Below, piece after piece: positions 33,390-41,971 of a stretch of 48,529 bases of DNA. The position numbers and the translations under genes were made by a program. The DNA is from Pseudomonas sp. NFACC02 (GTDB taxonomy: Bacteria; Pseudomonadota; Gammaproteobacteria; Pseudomonadales; Pseudomonadaceae). The stretch is taken from assembly GCF_900110765.1 (NCBI RefSeq), contig NZ_FOEO01000041.1, forward strand, positions 1 through 48,529, read 5' to 3'. The notes beneath the pieces were generated by a model that did not search any database, had not been told where the DNA came from, and saw nothing but the letters and a program-made list of their open reading frames with translations. Position 1 is the first letter of the stretch. Each line of letters opens with the position of its first letter.

Positions 33390-34562
33390 ATGAATACAGC
33401 CGTGAATGCGAACGTCGTCCATGAATCCGAAGCCCAGCGCCAACACGCCCGGGTCAAGATCCCAGCCAAATTGCGCCTGCTCAATGGCCAACCAAACGCG
33501 CCACTGGTGCGTGTCGAAGACCTCTCTGCCGGCGGGCTGAGCTTTGTCGCACCGGCCGGCGTGAAGTTTGCTGCCGGCCAGGTCATCAAAGGTCGTCTGC
33601 AATTCCTGATCGATAACCTGGGCCTGGCCATGGACGTCGAACTTCAGGTTCGCGCCATCGACGCCACCAGCGGCCGTATCGGTTGCCAGTTCCAGCACCT
33701 CGAAGCTCAGGACATCGCGACCCTGCGTCACCTGATCACCTCTCACCTGTCCGGCGACATCGTCAGCATGGGCGAAGTGCTTGCCACCCTGCAGCGCGAC
33801 AACTTCACCAAAGCGCGCAAGAAAAAAGACAGTGGCAGCGGCCTGAGCGCCTTCGGTCGTCTGCGCGCGGTGACGTTCAGTGCCGGTATTTTTGTCGTCG
33901 GTCTGGCCGCGTTCGGTTTCGTCGCCAAGTCGGTCTACGGCATGTACTTCGTCAGCCACTCGACCTCCGGCCTGGTCAGCGTGCCGACCATGGACGTGAC
34001 CATGCCGCGTGACGGCACCGTGACGAGCCTGGTTGCACCGAATGGCGAGGTCGCCAAAGGCGCTCCGCTGGCGTCGTTCAATACCAGCATGCTGGACGTG
34101 CTTAAGGGCAACCTGGACCCGGACGAATTGCAGCCGGCAAAAATCGAAGAGCTCTTTGGCCGTCAGCTCGCCGGTACATTGACCAGCCCGTGTGACTGCG
34201 TCGTCGGCAAGCAAATGGTTGCCAATGGTCAGTACGCCGCCAAAGGCGATGTGATCTTCCAGATGGTGCCGCGCAACACGCCGGCCACCGTCGATGCGCG
34301 CTTTACCTACCGCCAGTTCGCCGACGTCCAGCCAGGCGCCCGGGTGAGCTTCCAGGTGGCCGGCGAGCAGGGCACTCACAGCGGCAAGATCGTCAGCTCC
34401 ACGGCCTTGAGCCCGGCTGACCTGTCTTCCGACATGCGCGTACAGATCCAGCCTGACGAATCGCTGAGCAGCTCCCTGGCCGGCCGTCCGGTGGAAGTCG
34501 TCAGCGATCGCGGTCCGTCCCTGAACTGGCTGATCGACAAAGCCACGGCCGCAGGTTTCTAA
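33390..34562 (+). CDS. alg44: Alginate co-polymerase Alg44, c-di-GMP receptor
   Basis: 390 residues. The N-terminal PilZ domain (about 15-120) carries the c-di-GMP residues R17-x3-R21 and D44-x-S46-x-G48-G49, the same numbers as in P. aeruginosa. One membrane helix follows (about 157-178), then a periplasmic part resembling membrane-fusion (HlyD/MexA) proteins. It activates Alg8 when c-di-GMP is bound and probably bridges to the periplasmic complex. ATG with AGGA about 8 bp upstream. algK starts 2 bp after its stop. Confidence 0.96.
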   Translation: MNTAVNANVVHESEAQRQHARVKIPAKLRLLNGQPNAPLVRVEDLSAGGLSFVAPAGVKFAAGQVIKGRLQFLIDNLGLAMDVELQVRAIDATSGRIGCQFQHLEAQDIATLRHLITSHLSGDIVSMGEVLATLQRDNFTKARKKKDSGSGLSAFGRLRAVTFSAGIFVVGLAAFGFVAKSVYGMYFVSHSTSGLVSVPTMDVTMPRDGTVTSLVAPNGEVAKGAPLASFNTSMLDVLKGNLDPDELQPAKIEELFGRQLAGTLTSPCDCVVGKQMVANGQYAAKGDVIFQMVPRNTPATVDARFTYRQFADVQPGARVSFQVAGEQGTHSGKIVSSTALSPADLSSDMRVQIQPDESLSSSLAGRPVEVVSDRGPSLNWLIDKATAAGF

Positions 34563-34564
34563 GC

Positions 34565-35977
34565 ATGGCTAGCCCACTACGAAGCTTGTCAGCCCCTACG
34601 TTGTTGAGCCTGGCGATCGCCATGGGTCTTGGCGGTTGCGCCGGCCTGCCCGATCAACGCCTGGCCAATGAAGCCCTGAAACGCGGCGATACCGCGACGG
34701 CGGAGCAAAACTATCGACAACTGGCGGACCTGGGTTATAGCGATGCACAGGTAGGTCTGGCGGACATCCAGGTCGGCACACGCGACCCGGAACTGATCAA
34801 ACAGGCCGAAGCGACATATCGCGCAGCCGCTGAAACCTCGCCTCGCGCGCAATCGCGTCTGGGCAAACTGCTGGCGGTCAAACCCAACGCCACCGAAGCC
34901 GAGCAACGCGAAGCCGAGGGCCTGCTGAAGAAAGCGTTCGCCAACGGCGAGACCGGCACGCTGATCCCGCTGGCGATGCTCTACCTGCAATACCCGCACA
35001 CGTTCCCGAACGTGAACGCGCAGCAGAAGATCGACGAGTGGCGCGCCTCGGGTTACCCGGAAGCCGGTCTAGCCCAAGTGCTGCTGTATCGCACGCAGGG
35101 CACCTACGACCAGCATCTGGCCGAAGTCGAAAGCATCTGCAAACAGGCGCTGCGCACCAACGACGTTTGCTACATGGAACTGGCGACGGTTTACCAGAAG
35201 CGTGGCGAAGCGGACAAGCAGGCCGCGTTGCTGGACCAGATGCAAAGCGGCTATGCCATGGGTACCGTTCCGGCGATGCGCGTGGACACCGTCGCTCGCG
35301 TACTGGCGGATTCGACCCTCGGCAAGCCGGACGAAAAGACCGCTCAGCAGTTGCTGGAAAACGTCGCCCCGTCCTACCCCGCCTCCTGGGTCAGCCTGGC
35401 GCAGTTGCTGTACGACTATCCCGAGCTGGGCGACGTCAACAAGATGATGGAATACCTGGACAACGGCCGCGCGGCGGACCAACCCCGCGCCGAGTTGCTG
35501 CTGGGCAAGGTGTATTACGAAGGCAAGCTGGTCCTGCCGGATGCGAAGAAAGCCGAGGAGCACCTGCTGAAGGCGGCGCCGACGCAACTCTCTGCCCATT
35601 ACTACCTGGGCCAGTTGTACCGCCGTGGCTACCTCGGTCATCCCGCTCCGCAGAAGGCCGTCGACGAGTTGCTGACCGCCGCGCGCGGCGGCCAGAACAG
35701 CGCCGACTTCGCCCTCGCTCAGTTGTTTTCCCAGGGCAAGGGCATCAAGCCAGACCCGGTCAACGCCTGGGTGTTCGGCCAGCTCGCTCAGACGCAAGGC
35801 ACGCCGCAGGCAGCGGACCTTGCGCAGCAACTCAACGATCAATTGCCGCCTGAGAAGCGCGCCCAGGCGCAGAGCCTTCTCCAGCGAGAACAGCAGGTCC
35901 GTGGCACCACGGCGCAGAACGCGCTGGCCTTGCAGACCCTGCAAGAAGAAAAAGACGGCGAGGACACACCTCTATGA
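34565..35977 (+). CDS. algK: Alginate biosynthesis lipoprotein AlgK
   Basis: 470-residue outer-membrane lipoprotein scaffold. The signal peptide ends in the lipobox LGGC with C25. The rest is made of Sel1/TPR-like helical repeats (for example GDTATAEQNYRQLADLGYSDAQVGLADIQ and SAHYYLGQLYRRGY), which bind other Alg proteins and help place AlgE. It is needed for polymer export and protection from AlgL. The stop codon overlaps the algE start (ATGA), indicating translational coupling. Confidence 0.95.
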   Translation: MASPLRSLSAPTLLSLAIAMGLGGCAGLPDQRLANEALKRGDTATAEQNYRQLADLGYSDAQVGLADIQVGTRDPELIKQAEATYRAAAETSPRAQSRLGKLLAVKPNATEAEQREAEGLLKKAFANGETGTLIPLAMLYLQYPHTFPNVNAQQKIDEWRASGYPEAGLAQVLLYRTQGTYDQHLAEVESICKQALRTNDVCYMELATVYQKRGEADKQAALLDQMQSGYAMGTVPAMRVDTVARVLADSTLGKPDEKTAQQLLENVAPSYPASWVSLAQLLYDYPELGDVNKMMEYLDNGRAADQPRAELLLGKVYYEGKLVLPDAKKAEEHLLKAAPTQLSAHYYLGQLYRRGYLGHPAPQKAVDELLTAARGGQNSADFALAQLFSQGKGIKPDPVNAWVFGQLAQTQGTPQAADLAQQLNDQLPPEKRAQAQSLLQREQQVRGTTAQNALALQTLQEEKDGEDTPL

Positions 35978-37479
35978 AGCTTAAGTTGAACCCTCTGATG
36001 GCGGCCGGGCTCGGCCTGGGTTTCTCCCTGCTCTGGGCCACGCCGACATTGGCTGCCTTGACCGAAGACAAGAACTTCGGCATCGAAGTAAAGGCCACCG
36101 GCCAGATGGAAGATGACCGCGACCTGGGCACCCGCAGTGGCGGCGATGTCAACGGTATCGGTCTGGACCTGCGCCCGTGGATGTACGGTCAGTGGGGCAA
36201 CTGGAGCGGCTATGCGATGGGTCAGGTGGTCACCGCCACCGACACCATCCAGACCGACCCGCTGGACCAGCAGGCCACCGACGCCAACGGCCAGACCACC
36301 CAGCGTGTCCGCAAGACTTCCAGCAGCCGTGAAGTGGACGACAGCTACGCAGCGTTGCGCGAATTCTGGGTCGGCTACAGCGGTTTCACGCCCTACCCCG
36401 GCGAGATCCTCAAGTTCGGTCGTCAGCGCCTGCGCAATGACGACGGACAATGGCACGACACCAACATCGAAGCGTTGAACTGGACGTTCGACACCACCCT
36501 GCTCAAGGCAGAAGTGGGCGCGGCCCAGCGCTTCAGCGAGTACCGCACGGACCTGACCGAACTGTCGGCCGAGGACAAGGATCGCCAACACCTGTTTGGT
36601 GACGTGGAGTACCAGTGGACACCGGGCCAGTGGGCCGGCGTTCGTGCTCACCACAGTCACGATGGCGGCAGTCTGAAACATCCGGGCGAATCCGTGGACG
36701 ATCTGGACAAAACGACCCGTGGCGACCTGACCTGGCTGGGCATTCAGGCCAACAGCGATGCGTACAACTACCGCAACCTGAACACCGTCAATTACTGGGG
36801 CAGCCTGACCTGGCTGACGGGTGATCGCGATCGCCTCGCCACCACCTACGACTCCACGGCCGATCAGTATGTCGCTGGCAACAAGAACAACGAGAACGTC
36901 AATGGCTGGGCCACCGACCTCGGCCTGCGGTTCCGTCTGGACCCGATGTGGCAAGTGGGCGGCGCCTACTCCCGCGCCAGCAAGAACTACGAACAGAACG
37001 GCCTGGAAAGCAACCGCTCGAACTGGACCGGCACCCGCTCGCGCGTGCATCGCTTCGGTGAGGCGTTCCAGGGCGAAATGGCCAACGTTGAATCCGGGTC
37101 GCTGTTCGCGTCCTGGCAGATGCAGGACCAGTACGACGCCTCGTTGATCTACCACAAGTTCCGTCGCGTAGACGGTCACGCCGGTATCGGTGGCGCAGGG
37201 GTCAACCCGGCGCGTGAGAACGTCGATTCCGATGGCATCAGCACGTTCGACTCCCTGCCGCTGGAAGACGGCCGCAAGGACCTGGGTCAGGAAATGGACC
37301 TGGTCGTGACCAAGTACTTCAAGCAGGGCTTGCTGCCTGCTTCGGTGAGCCAGTCGTTTGACGAGCCGTCGGCCCTGATTCGTCTGCGCGCAGGCGTGTT
37401 CAAGCCTGGCGATGCCTACCACAGCGGCGTGGACGATTACATGCACCGCGCCATCGTCGACGTTATCTGGCGCTTCTGA
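35974..37479 (+). CDS. algE: Alginate outer-membrane export porin
   Basis: 501 residues. A signal peptide (about 1-28, ending TPTLAA) precedes a beta-barrel protein with alternating hydrophobic and polar strands, rich in Trp/Tyr/Gly, ending in the C-terminal Phe (VIWRF) recognised by the Bam machinery. AlgE forms an 18-stranded barrel with an arginine-lined pore for alginate in P. aeruginosa. The ATG overlaps the algK stop by 4 bp. Confidence 0.96.
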   Translation: MKLKLNPLMAAGLGLGFSLLWATPTLAALTEDKNFGIEVKATGQMEDDRDLGTRSGGDVNGIGLDLRPWMYGQWGNWSGYAMGQVVTATDTIQTDPLDQQATDANGQTTQRVRKTSSSREVDDSYAALREFWVGYSGFTPYPGEILKFGRQRLRNDDGQWHDTNIEALNWTFDTTLLKAEVGAAQRFSEYRTDLTELSAEDKDRQHLFGDVEYQWTPGQWAGVRAHHSHDGGSLKHPGESVDDLDKTTRGDLTWLGIQANSDAYNYRNLNTVNYWGSLTWLTGDRDRLATTYDSTADQYVAGNKNNENVNGWATDLGLRFRLDPMWQVGGAYSRASKNYEQNGLESNRSNWTGTRSRVHRFGEAFQGEMANVESGSLFASWQMQDQYDASLIYHKFRRVDGHAGIGGAGVNPARENVDSDGISTFDSLPLEDGRKDLGQEMDLVVTKYFKQGLLPASVSQSFDEPSALIRLRAGVFKPGDAYHSGVDDYMHRAIVDVIWRF

Positions 37480-37506
37480 TGCAAGCCGCGATAGGAGTGC
37501 AATGAG

Positions 37507-39138
37507 ATGAACAGCCAAGCAAACAGTGTGCGGCAACGGGCATGGCCCCACGCGCTGCTGGAAAGCGCAGTACTCAGCAGCGCCTTACTGCTGGCAAGTA
37601 CCGCCGCCATGGCCAGCACCGCGCCGGTAGCCCCCGCTGCCGCCGCGCAACCGGCTGCCGGTGAAGAAGTGGTCAAGGGTCTGCATCAGGCGAAAACCTA
37701 CACCATCTCCAGCCCGCCTACCGGCCCGCTGATGATGGACAAGCCCAAGCTGCCAGACCTGTCGGGCTACACCCAACAGGCCATGCAGAAGAAAATCGTG
37801 CGCACCAAGGCGGCAAAGGTTTCGATTCGCCGCATGATGCAGGAAGACGCGCTGAAGGAGTTCATCGGCGGCGATAACAAGATGTCCGAATGGGTGGCCC
37901 GTCAACACGGCATCCCACAGGCGATCTTCATCGACGACGGTTACATCAACTTGCAGGAGCTCGCGAAAAAGGTGCCTAAACAGTACCTGAGCGAAACCTC
38001 GCCAGGGGTTTTCCTGGCGCGGCTGCCCATCGTGGTCGGCAAGAAAGGCATCCTTGAAGTCGACAAAAAAACCAGCGAACTGCGCCTGTCGCAGGAGGCC
38101 GGTGCGTTTCTGGTCAACGACAACCAGCTGTTCGTGATGGACACGAAACTGACCGGCTGGAGCGAGAAAGCCAACGGTCCGTCGACGTTCAAGGCGCCGA
38201 AGGAATTCCGCCCGTTCCTGCTGTCCTGGGGCGGTACCCAGACCTACATGTTCAACACCAAAGTGGCGAGCCTGGGTTACAACAACAGCAAGTCGTACGG
38301 TCTGAGCATTTCGCAGTACACACCGAACATGAAGGCGCAGATGAACCGTCCGGATCCGACCGGCTGGATCGTCAATTCCGAGTTCTCGGACATGTGGTAC
38401 GGCTACTACTGCTATGAAACCCGTGACTTCGTGGTCAAGGGCAACACGTACCGCGACAACATCGTCTACGGCATCGACCCGCACGACCGTTCCCACGGTC
38501 TGATCATCGCCGAGAACACCGTCTACGGGACCAAAAAGAAGCACGGGATCATTATTTCCCGTGAGGTGAACGACAGCTTCATCATCAATAACAAGAGCTA
38601 CGAAAACCACCTCTCCGGCATCGTGCTTGACCGTAACAGCGTGAACAATCTGGTGGCGTACAACCAGATCTACCGCAACCGCACCGACGGCATCACGCTG
38701 TATGAAAGCGCCGACAACCTGCTGTGGGGCAACCATGTGTTCGCCAACAAACGTCACGGCATCCGGGTCCGCAACAGCACCAACATCAAGCTGTACGAAA
38801 ACCTGGCCATCGGCAACGGCCTGATGGGCGTGTACGGGCACATCAAGGACCTCTCCGACACGGATCGCGACATCAAGCTCGACCCGTTCGACGCCGAGGT
38901 GTCGCTGATCATGGTCGGCGGCGAACTGACCTCCAACGGCTCCGGCCCGCTGTCCATCGATTCACCGCTCAGCGTCGAGCTGTACAAAGTGTCGATGCTG
39001 GCACCGACCAAGAGCAGCGGGATCAGCTTCAACGGCGTACTGGGTGAACGCCAGGACGAAATCCTTGATCTGCTGGTCCGCCAACAGAAAGCCGTGTTGA
39101 TCGACCCGGTCGAAAGCCAGAAACAACTCCGGGACTGA
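37507..39138 (+). CDS. algG: Mannuronan C5-epimerase AlgG
   Basis: 543-residue periplasmic enzyme that converts some D-mannuronate residues of the polymer to L-guluronate. A signal peptide (about 1-35) is followed by a right-handed parallel beta-helix (CASH/NosD repeats) with many asparagines at the turns (for example GNTYRDNIVYGID). The catalytic DPHD motif lies at D324-P-H-D327, identical in numbering to the P. syringae enzyme. Full length and intact. RBS AGGAG lies upstream of the ATG. Confidence 0.97.
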   Translation: MNSQANSVRQRAWPHALLESAVLSSALLLASTAAMASTAPVAPAAAAQPAAGEEVVKGLHQAKTYTISSPPTGPLMMDKPKLPDLSGYTQQAMQKKIVRTKAAKVSIRRMMQEDALKEFIGGDNKMSEWVARQHGIPQAIFIDDGYINLQELAKKVPKQYLSETSPGVFLARLPIVVGKKGILEVDKKTSELRLSQEAGAFLVNDNQLFVMDTKLTGWSEKANGPSTFKAPKEFRPFLLSWGGTQTYMFNTKVASLGYNNSKSYGLSISQYTPNMKAQMNRPDPTGWIVNSEFSDMWYGYYCYETRDFVVKGNTYRDNIVYGIDPHDRSHGLIIAENTVYGTKKKHGIIISREVNDSFIINNKSYENHLSGIVLDRNSVNNLVAYNQIYRNRTDGITLYESADNLLWGNHVFANKRHGIRVRNSTNIKLYENLAIGNGLMGVYGHIKDLSDTDRDIKLDPFDAEVSLIMVGGELTSNGSGPLSIDSPLSVELYKVSMLAPTKSSGISFNGVLGERQDEILDLLVRQQKAVLIDPVESQKQLRD

Positions 39139-39151
39139 GGAAGCTATTTCT

Positions 39152-40591
39152 ATGCACGCACACTTGATCAAATGGCTCAGCCTCTCGGGCCTGACCGCTG
39201 CACTGTTCGCTGCCAGCAACGCTGCGTATGCAGCCGACGCCACAGCCCCCAGCTTCACCGCAGAACCTTGCTGCAGCCTGTGCCCGGAAGCGCACGACGA
39301 GAAAAACTACGTCACCCGCTACCAGCAGAACTTCACCACGCTGGTTCAGGCTCAGGGCGACTGGCTGTTCCGTACCCGCGAAGACCTGCGCACCGAATTC
39401 GACACCACGCCGGAAGGTTACCGTCGCATGCAACAGTTGCATGACGCCTTCAAGAGCAAGGGGGTCGAGCTGGTGATCGTGTACCAGCCAACTCGCGGCC
39501 TGGTGGATCGCAACAAGCTGTTCCCGGCGGAGCGCGACAAGTTCGACTACGACACTGCCCTGCGTAACTACCAGGCCATGCTCGGTCGATTCGCAAAAAT
39601 GGGCTACACCGTGCCGGACCTGTCGCCGTTGACTAACGAGCAACAGGCTCATGACTTCTACTTCCGTGGTGACCAGCACTGGACGCCTTACGGCGCCCAG
39701 CGCACGGCGAAAATCGTCGCCGAATCGGTGAAGAAAATGCCCGCGTTCGCCGACATTCCCAAGCGTGAATTCGAGACCCATCTGTCAGGTCGCATGGGCA
39801 AGAAGGGCACTCTGCACAACATGGCCGGTCAGTTGTGCGGCACCAGCTACGCGATCCAGTACATGGATCAGTTCGAGACCGAGCCCAAGGGCGAAGCGGG
39901 CGATGGCGATCTGTTCGGTGACTCCGGCAACCCGGAAATCACCCTGGTCGGTACCAGCCACAGCGGCAAGAACTACAACTTCGCCGGCTTTCTGCAGGAA
40001 TACATGGGCGCTGACGTGCTGAACGTCGCCTTCCCCGGCGGCGGCCTTGAAGGTTCGATGCTGCAGTACCTGGGCAGCGAAGACTTCCAGAAACACCCAC
40101 CGAAAATTCTCATCTGGGAATTCTCGCCTCTGTACCGCCTGGACCAGGAGACCATCTATCGCCAGATGATGTCGCTGCTGGACAACGGTTGTGAGGGCAA
40201 ACCGGCGCTGATGTCCACCAGCACCACCCTCAAGCCAGGCACCAACGAACTGTTGGTCAACGGCAAAAACGGCATCAAGGATGTGCGCAACGGCAGTAAT
40301 CAGATCGACATCAAGTTCGCCGACACCTCGGTGAAAACCCTTCAGGCGCGCCTCTGGTACATGAACGGCCGCCACGAAGACCTGAAGATCGAAAAACCTG
40401 AAACATCTGAAACCGACGGGCGCTTCTCCTTCGAACTGCGCGACGACAAGGACTGGGCTGACCAGCAATTGCTCGCGCTGGAAGTCCAGGGTCCGGAAGC
40501 GGGCGCTGCTCCACAGCAGGTCGAAGCGAAAGTATGCAAACGCAACGTGTTCCCGAATGTCGCGCATCAAACCGCGCAAGCCGGGTTATGA
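39152..40591 (+). CDS. algX: Alginate O-acetyltransferase AlgX
   Basis: 479-residue periplasmic SGNH-hydrolase-like acetyltransferase with a C-terminal carbohydrate-binding module. Signal peptide 1-27 (ASNAAYA). The catalytic triad residues D174 and H176 (GDQHW) and S269 (GTSHSG) fall at the numbers known from P. aeruginosa AlgX. Disulfide-type cysteines cluster near residues 40-44 (EPCCSLC). It takes acetyl groups delivered by AlgI/AlgJ and puts them on mannuronate residues. It is 7 bp from algL. Confidence 0.97.
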   Translation: MHAHLIKWLSLSGLTAALFAASNAAYAADATAPSFTAEPCCSLCPEAHDEKNYVTRYQQNFTTLVQAQGDWLFRTREDLRTEFDTTPEGYRRMQQLHDAFKSKGVELVIVYQPTRGLVDRNKLFPAERDKFDYDTALRNYQAMLGRFAKMGYTVPDLSPLTNEQQAHDFYFRGDQHWTPYGAQRTAKIVAESVKKMPAFADIPKREFETHLSGRMGKKGTLHNMAGQLCGTSYAIQYMDQFETEPKGEAGDGDLFGDSGNPEITLVGTSHSGKNYNFAGFLQEYMGADVLNVAFPGGGLEGSMLQYLGSEDFQKHPPKILIWEFSPLYRLDQETIYRQMMSLLDNGCEGKPALMSTSTTLKPGTNELLVNGKNGIKDVRNGSNQIDIKFADTSVKTLQARLWYMNGRHEDLKIEKPETSETDGRFSFELRDDKDWADQQLLALEVQGPEAGAAPQQVEAKVCKRNVFPNVAHQTAQAGL

Positions 40592-40598
40592 GGCTCTT

Positions 40599-41744
40599 AT
40601 GCACACTCCAAAACTGATGCTCCCTACCCTTCTGTCGCTGGCCTTGCTGTCACTGTCAGCTTGCACGAGCGCAAACAGCGGCATGCCGACCGGTTCCACC
40701 CTGGTGCCGCCGAAGGGCTATTACGAAGGCGTGGAAAAGTACAAAACCGGTGAAAACAAGTTCACCTGTGACGCCACTCCGCAGCCCTACACCGGCTCGC
40801 TGCAATTTCGCAGCAAGTACGAGGGTTCGGACAAGGCTCGCGCCACGCTGAACGTTGCCTCGGAACAAGCATTCCGCGACAGCACCAAAGACATCACCAC
40901 CATGGAACGCAATACCAGCAAAGTGGTGATGCAGTACATGCGTGACGGTCGTCCCGAGCAACTGGACTGCGTGCTCAACATGCTGACCACCTGGGCCAGG
41001 GCCGATGCGCTGGAGTCCAAAGACTTCAACCATACCGGCAAGTCGATGCGCAAATGGGCACTGGGCAGCATGTCGTCTTCGTACCTGCGCCTGAAGTTCT
41101 CCGAGTCGCATCCACTGGCGACCCGTCAGCAGGACGCGAAAGTGATCGAAGCCTGGTTCAGCAAGCTGGCCGATCAGGTCGTGAGCGACTGGGACAACCT
41201 GCCGCTGGCCAAGACCAACAACCATTCGTACTGGGCCGCCTGGTCGGTGATGTCCACTGCCGTGGCAACCAACCGCAAGGATTTGTTCGACTGGTCGGTG
41301 AAGGAATTCAAGATCGCCGCCAATCAGATCGACCCGCAAGGCTTCCTGCCTAACGAGCTCAAGCGCAAACAGCGTGCGCTGGCGTACCACAACTACGCGC
41401 TACCGCCGCTGGCGATGATCGCCAGTTTCGCCCAGGCCAACGGCGTCGATCTGCGCCCTGAAAACAACGGCGCGCTCAAGCGTCTGGGTGATCGGGTGCT
41501 GGCCGGCGTCAGGGACTCCGGCGACGAGTTCCAGGCGAGGGATGGCCAGAAGCAGGACATGACGGACCTCAAGACCGACATGAAATTTGCCTGGCTGGAA
41601 CCGTACTGCTCGCTCTACGACTGCGCTCCGGACACCTTGGAGAAGAAGCACAAGATGCAGCCTTTCAAGAACTTCCGCCTCGGCGGCGACCTGACCCGCA
41701 CCTATGACCCGAGTCATGAGAAGGGTGAGAAAGGCGGTTCTTGA
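40599..41744 (+). CDS. algL: Alginate lyase AlgL with an apparent lipobox
   Basis: 381-residue polysaccharide lyase family 5 enzyme. It cleaves alginate by beta-elimination and clears polymer that has strayed into the periplasm. The (alpha/alpha) barrel has the signature segments NNHSYWAAWS (with the catalytic His, H209 here) and RALAYHNYALPPLAM (with the catalytic Tyr). The odd feature is the N-terminus: the signal peptide ends LSLSAC, a good lipobox with C22, followed by TSANSGMPTGST before the usual LVPPKGY. This predicts a lipid-anchored AlgL; other Pseudomonas AlgL proteins I recall end in a normal AxA site and are soluble. The ATG at 40599 is used. Confidence 0.95.
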   Translation: MHTPKLMLPTLLSLALLSLSACTSANSGMPTGSTLVPPKGYYEGVEKYKTGENKFTCDATPQPYTGSLQFRSKYEGSDKARATLNVASEQAFRDSTKDITTMERNTSKVVMQYMRDGRPEQLDCVLNMLTTWARADALESKDFNHTGKSMRKWALGSMSSSYLRLKFSESHPLATRQQDAKVIEAWFSKLADQVVSDWDNLPLAKTNNHSYWAAWSVMSTAVATNRKDLFDWSVKEFKIAANQIDPQGFLPNELKRKQRALAYHNYALPPLAMIASFAQANGVDLRPENNGALKRLGDRVLAGVRDSGDEFQARDGQKQDMTDLKTDMKFAWLEPYCSLYDCAPDTLEKKHKMQPFKNFRLGGDLTRTYDPSHEKGEKGGS

Positions 41745-41755
41745 ACACGACAACG

Positions 41756-41867
41756 TTGATCGTACCCACGCTCCGCGTGGGCACGCATCCTCAGACGCTC
41801 TACGTCGCCTTTGAATGGCGCAGAGCGCCGAGGGATGCATTCCTACGCGGAGCGTGGGAACGATCAA
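41756..41867. repeat. 112-bp palindromic element between algL and algI
   Basis: The two ends are inverted copies of each other (left TTGATCGTACCCACGCTCCG; right, read backwards, TTGATCGTTCCCACGCTCCG) and the similarity continues through GCATCC. The whole can fold into one long imperfect hairpin. It has no coding capacity. It looks like a non-autonomous palindromic or REP-like element inserted in the operon. Confidence 0.75.
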
Positions 41868-41971
41868 ACCTGTAGGTGCAAGCAGTCGGATTCATGTTTC
41901 ACCCCTCCAGTTTTCCATGGGGGGTTTGGGGGGGCTTCGGCCCTTGATGTTGGACAAGTGGAGAGATAAGG

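Noticed and set aside
35839..37551. 570-codon open frame on the minus strand
   Set aside because: Opposite algE and the ends of algK/algG; a codon-usage shadow.
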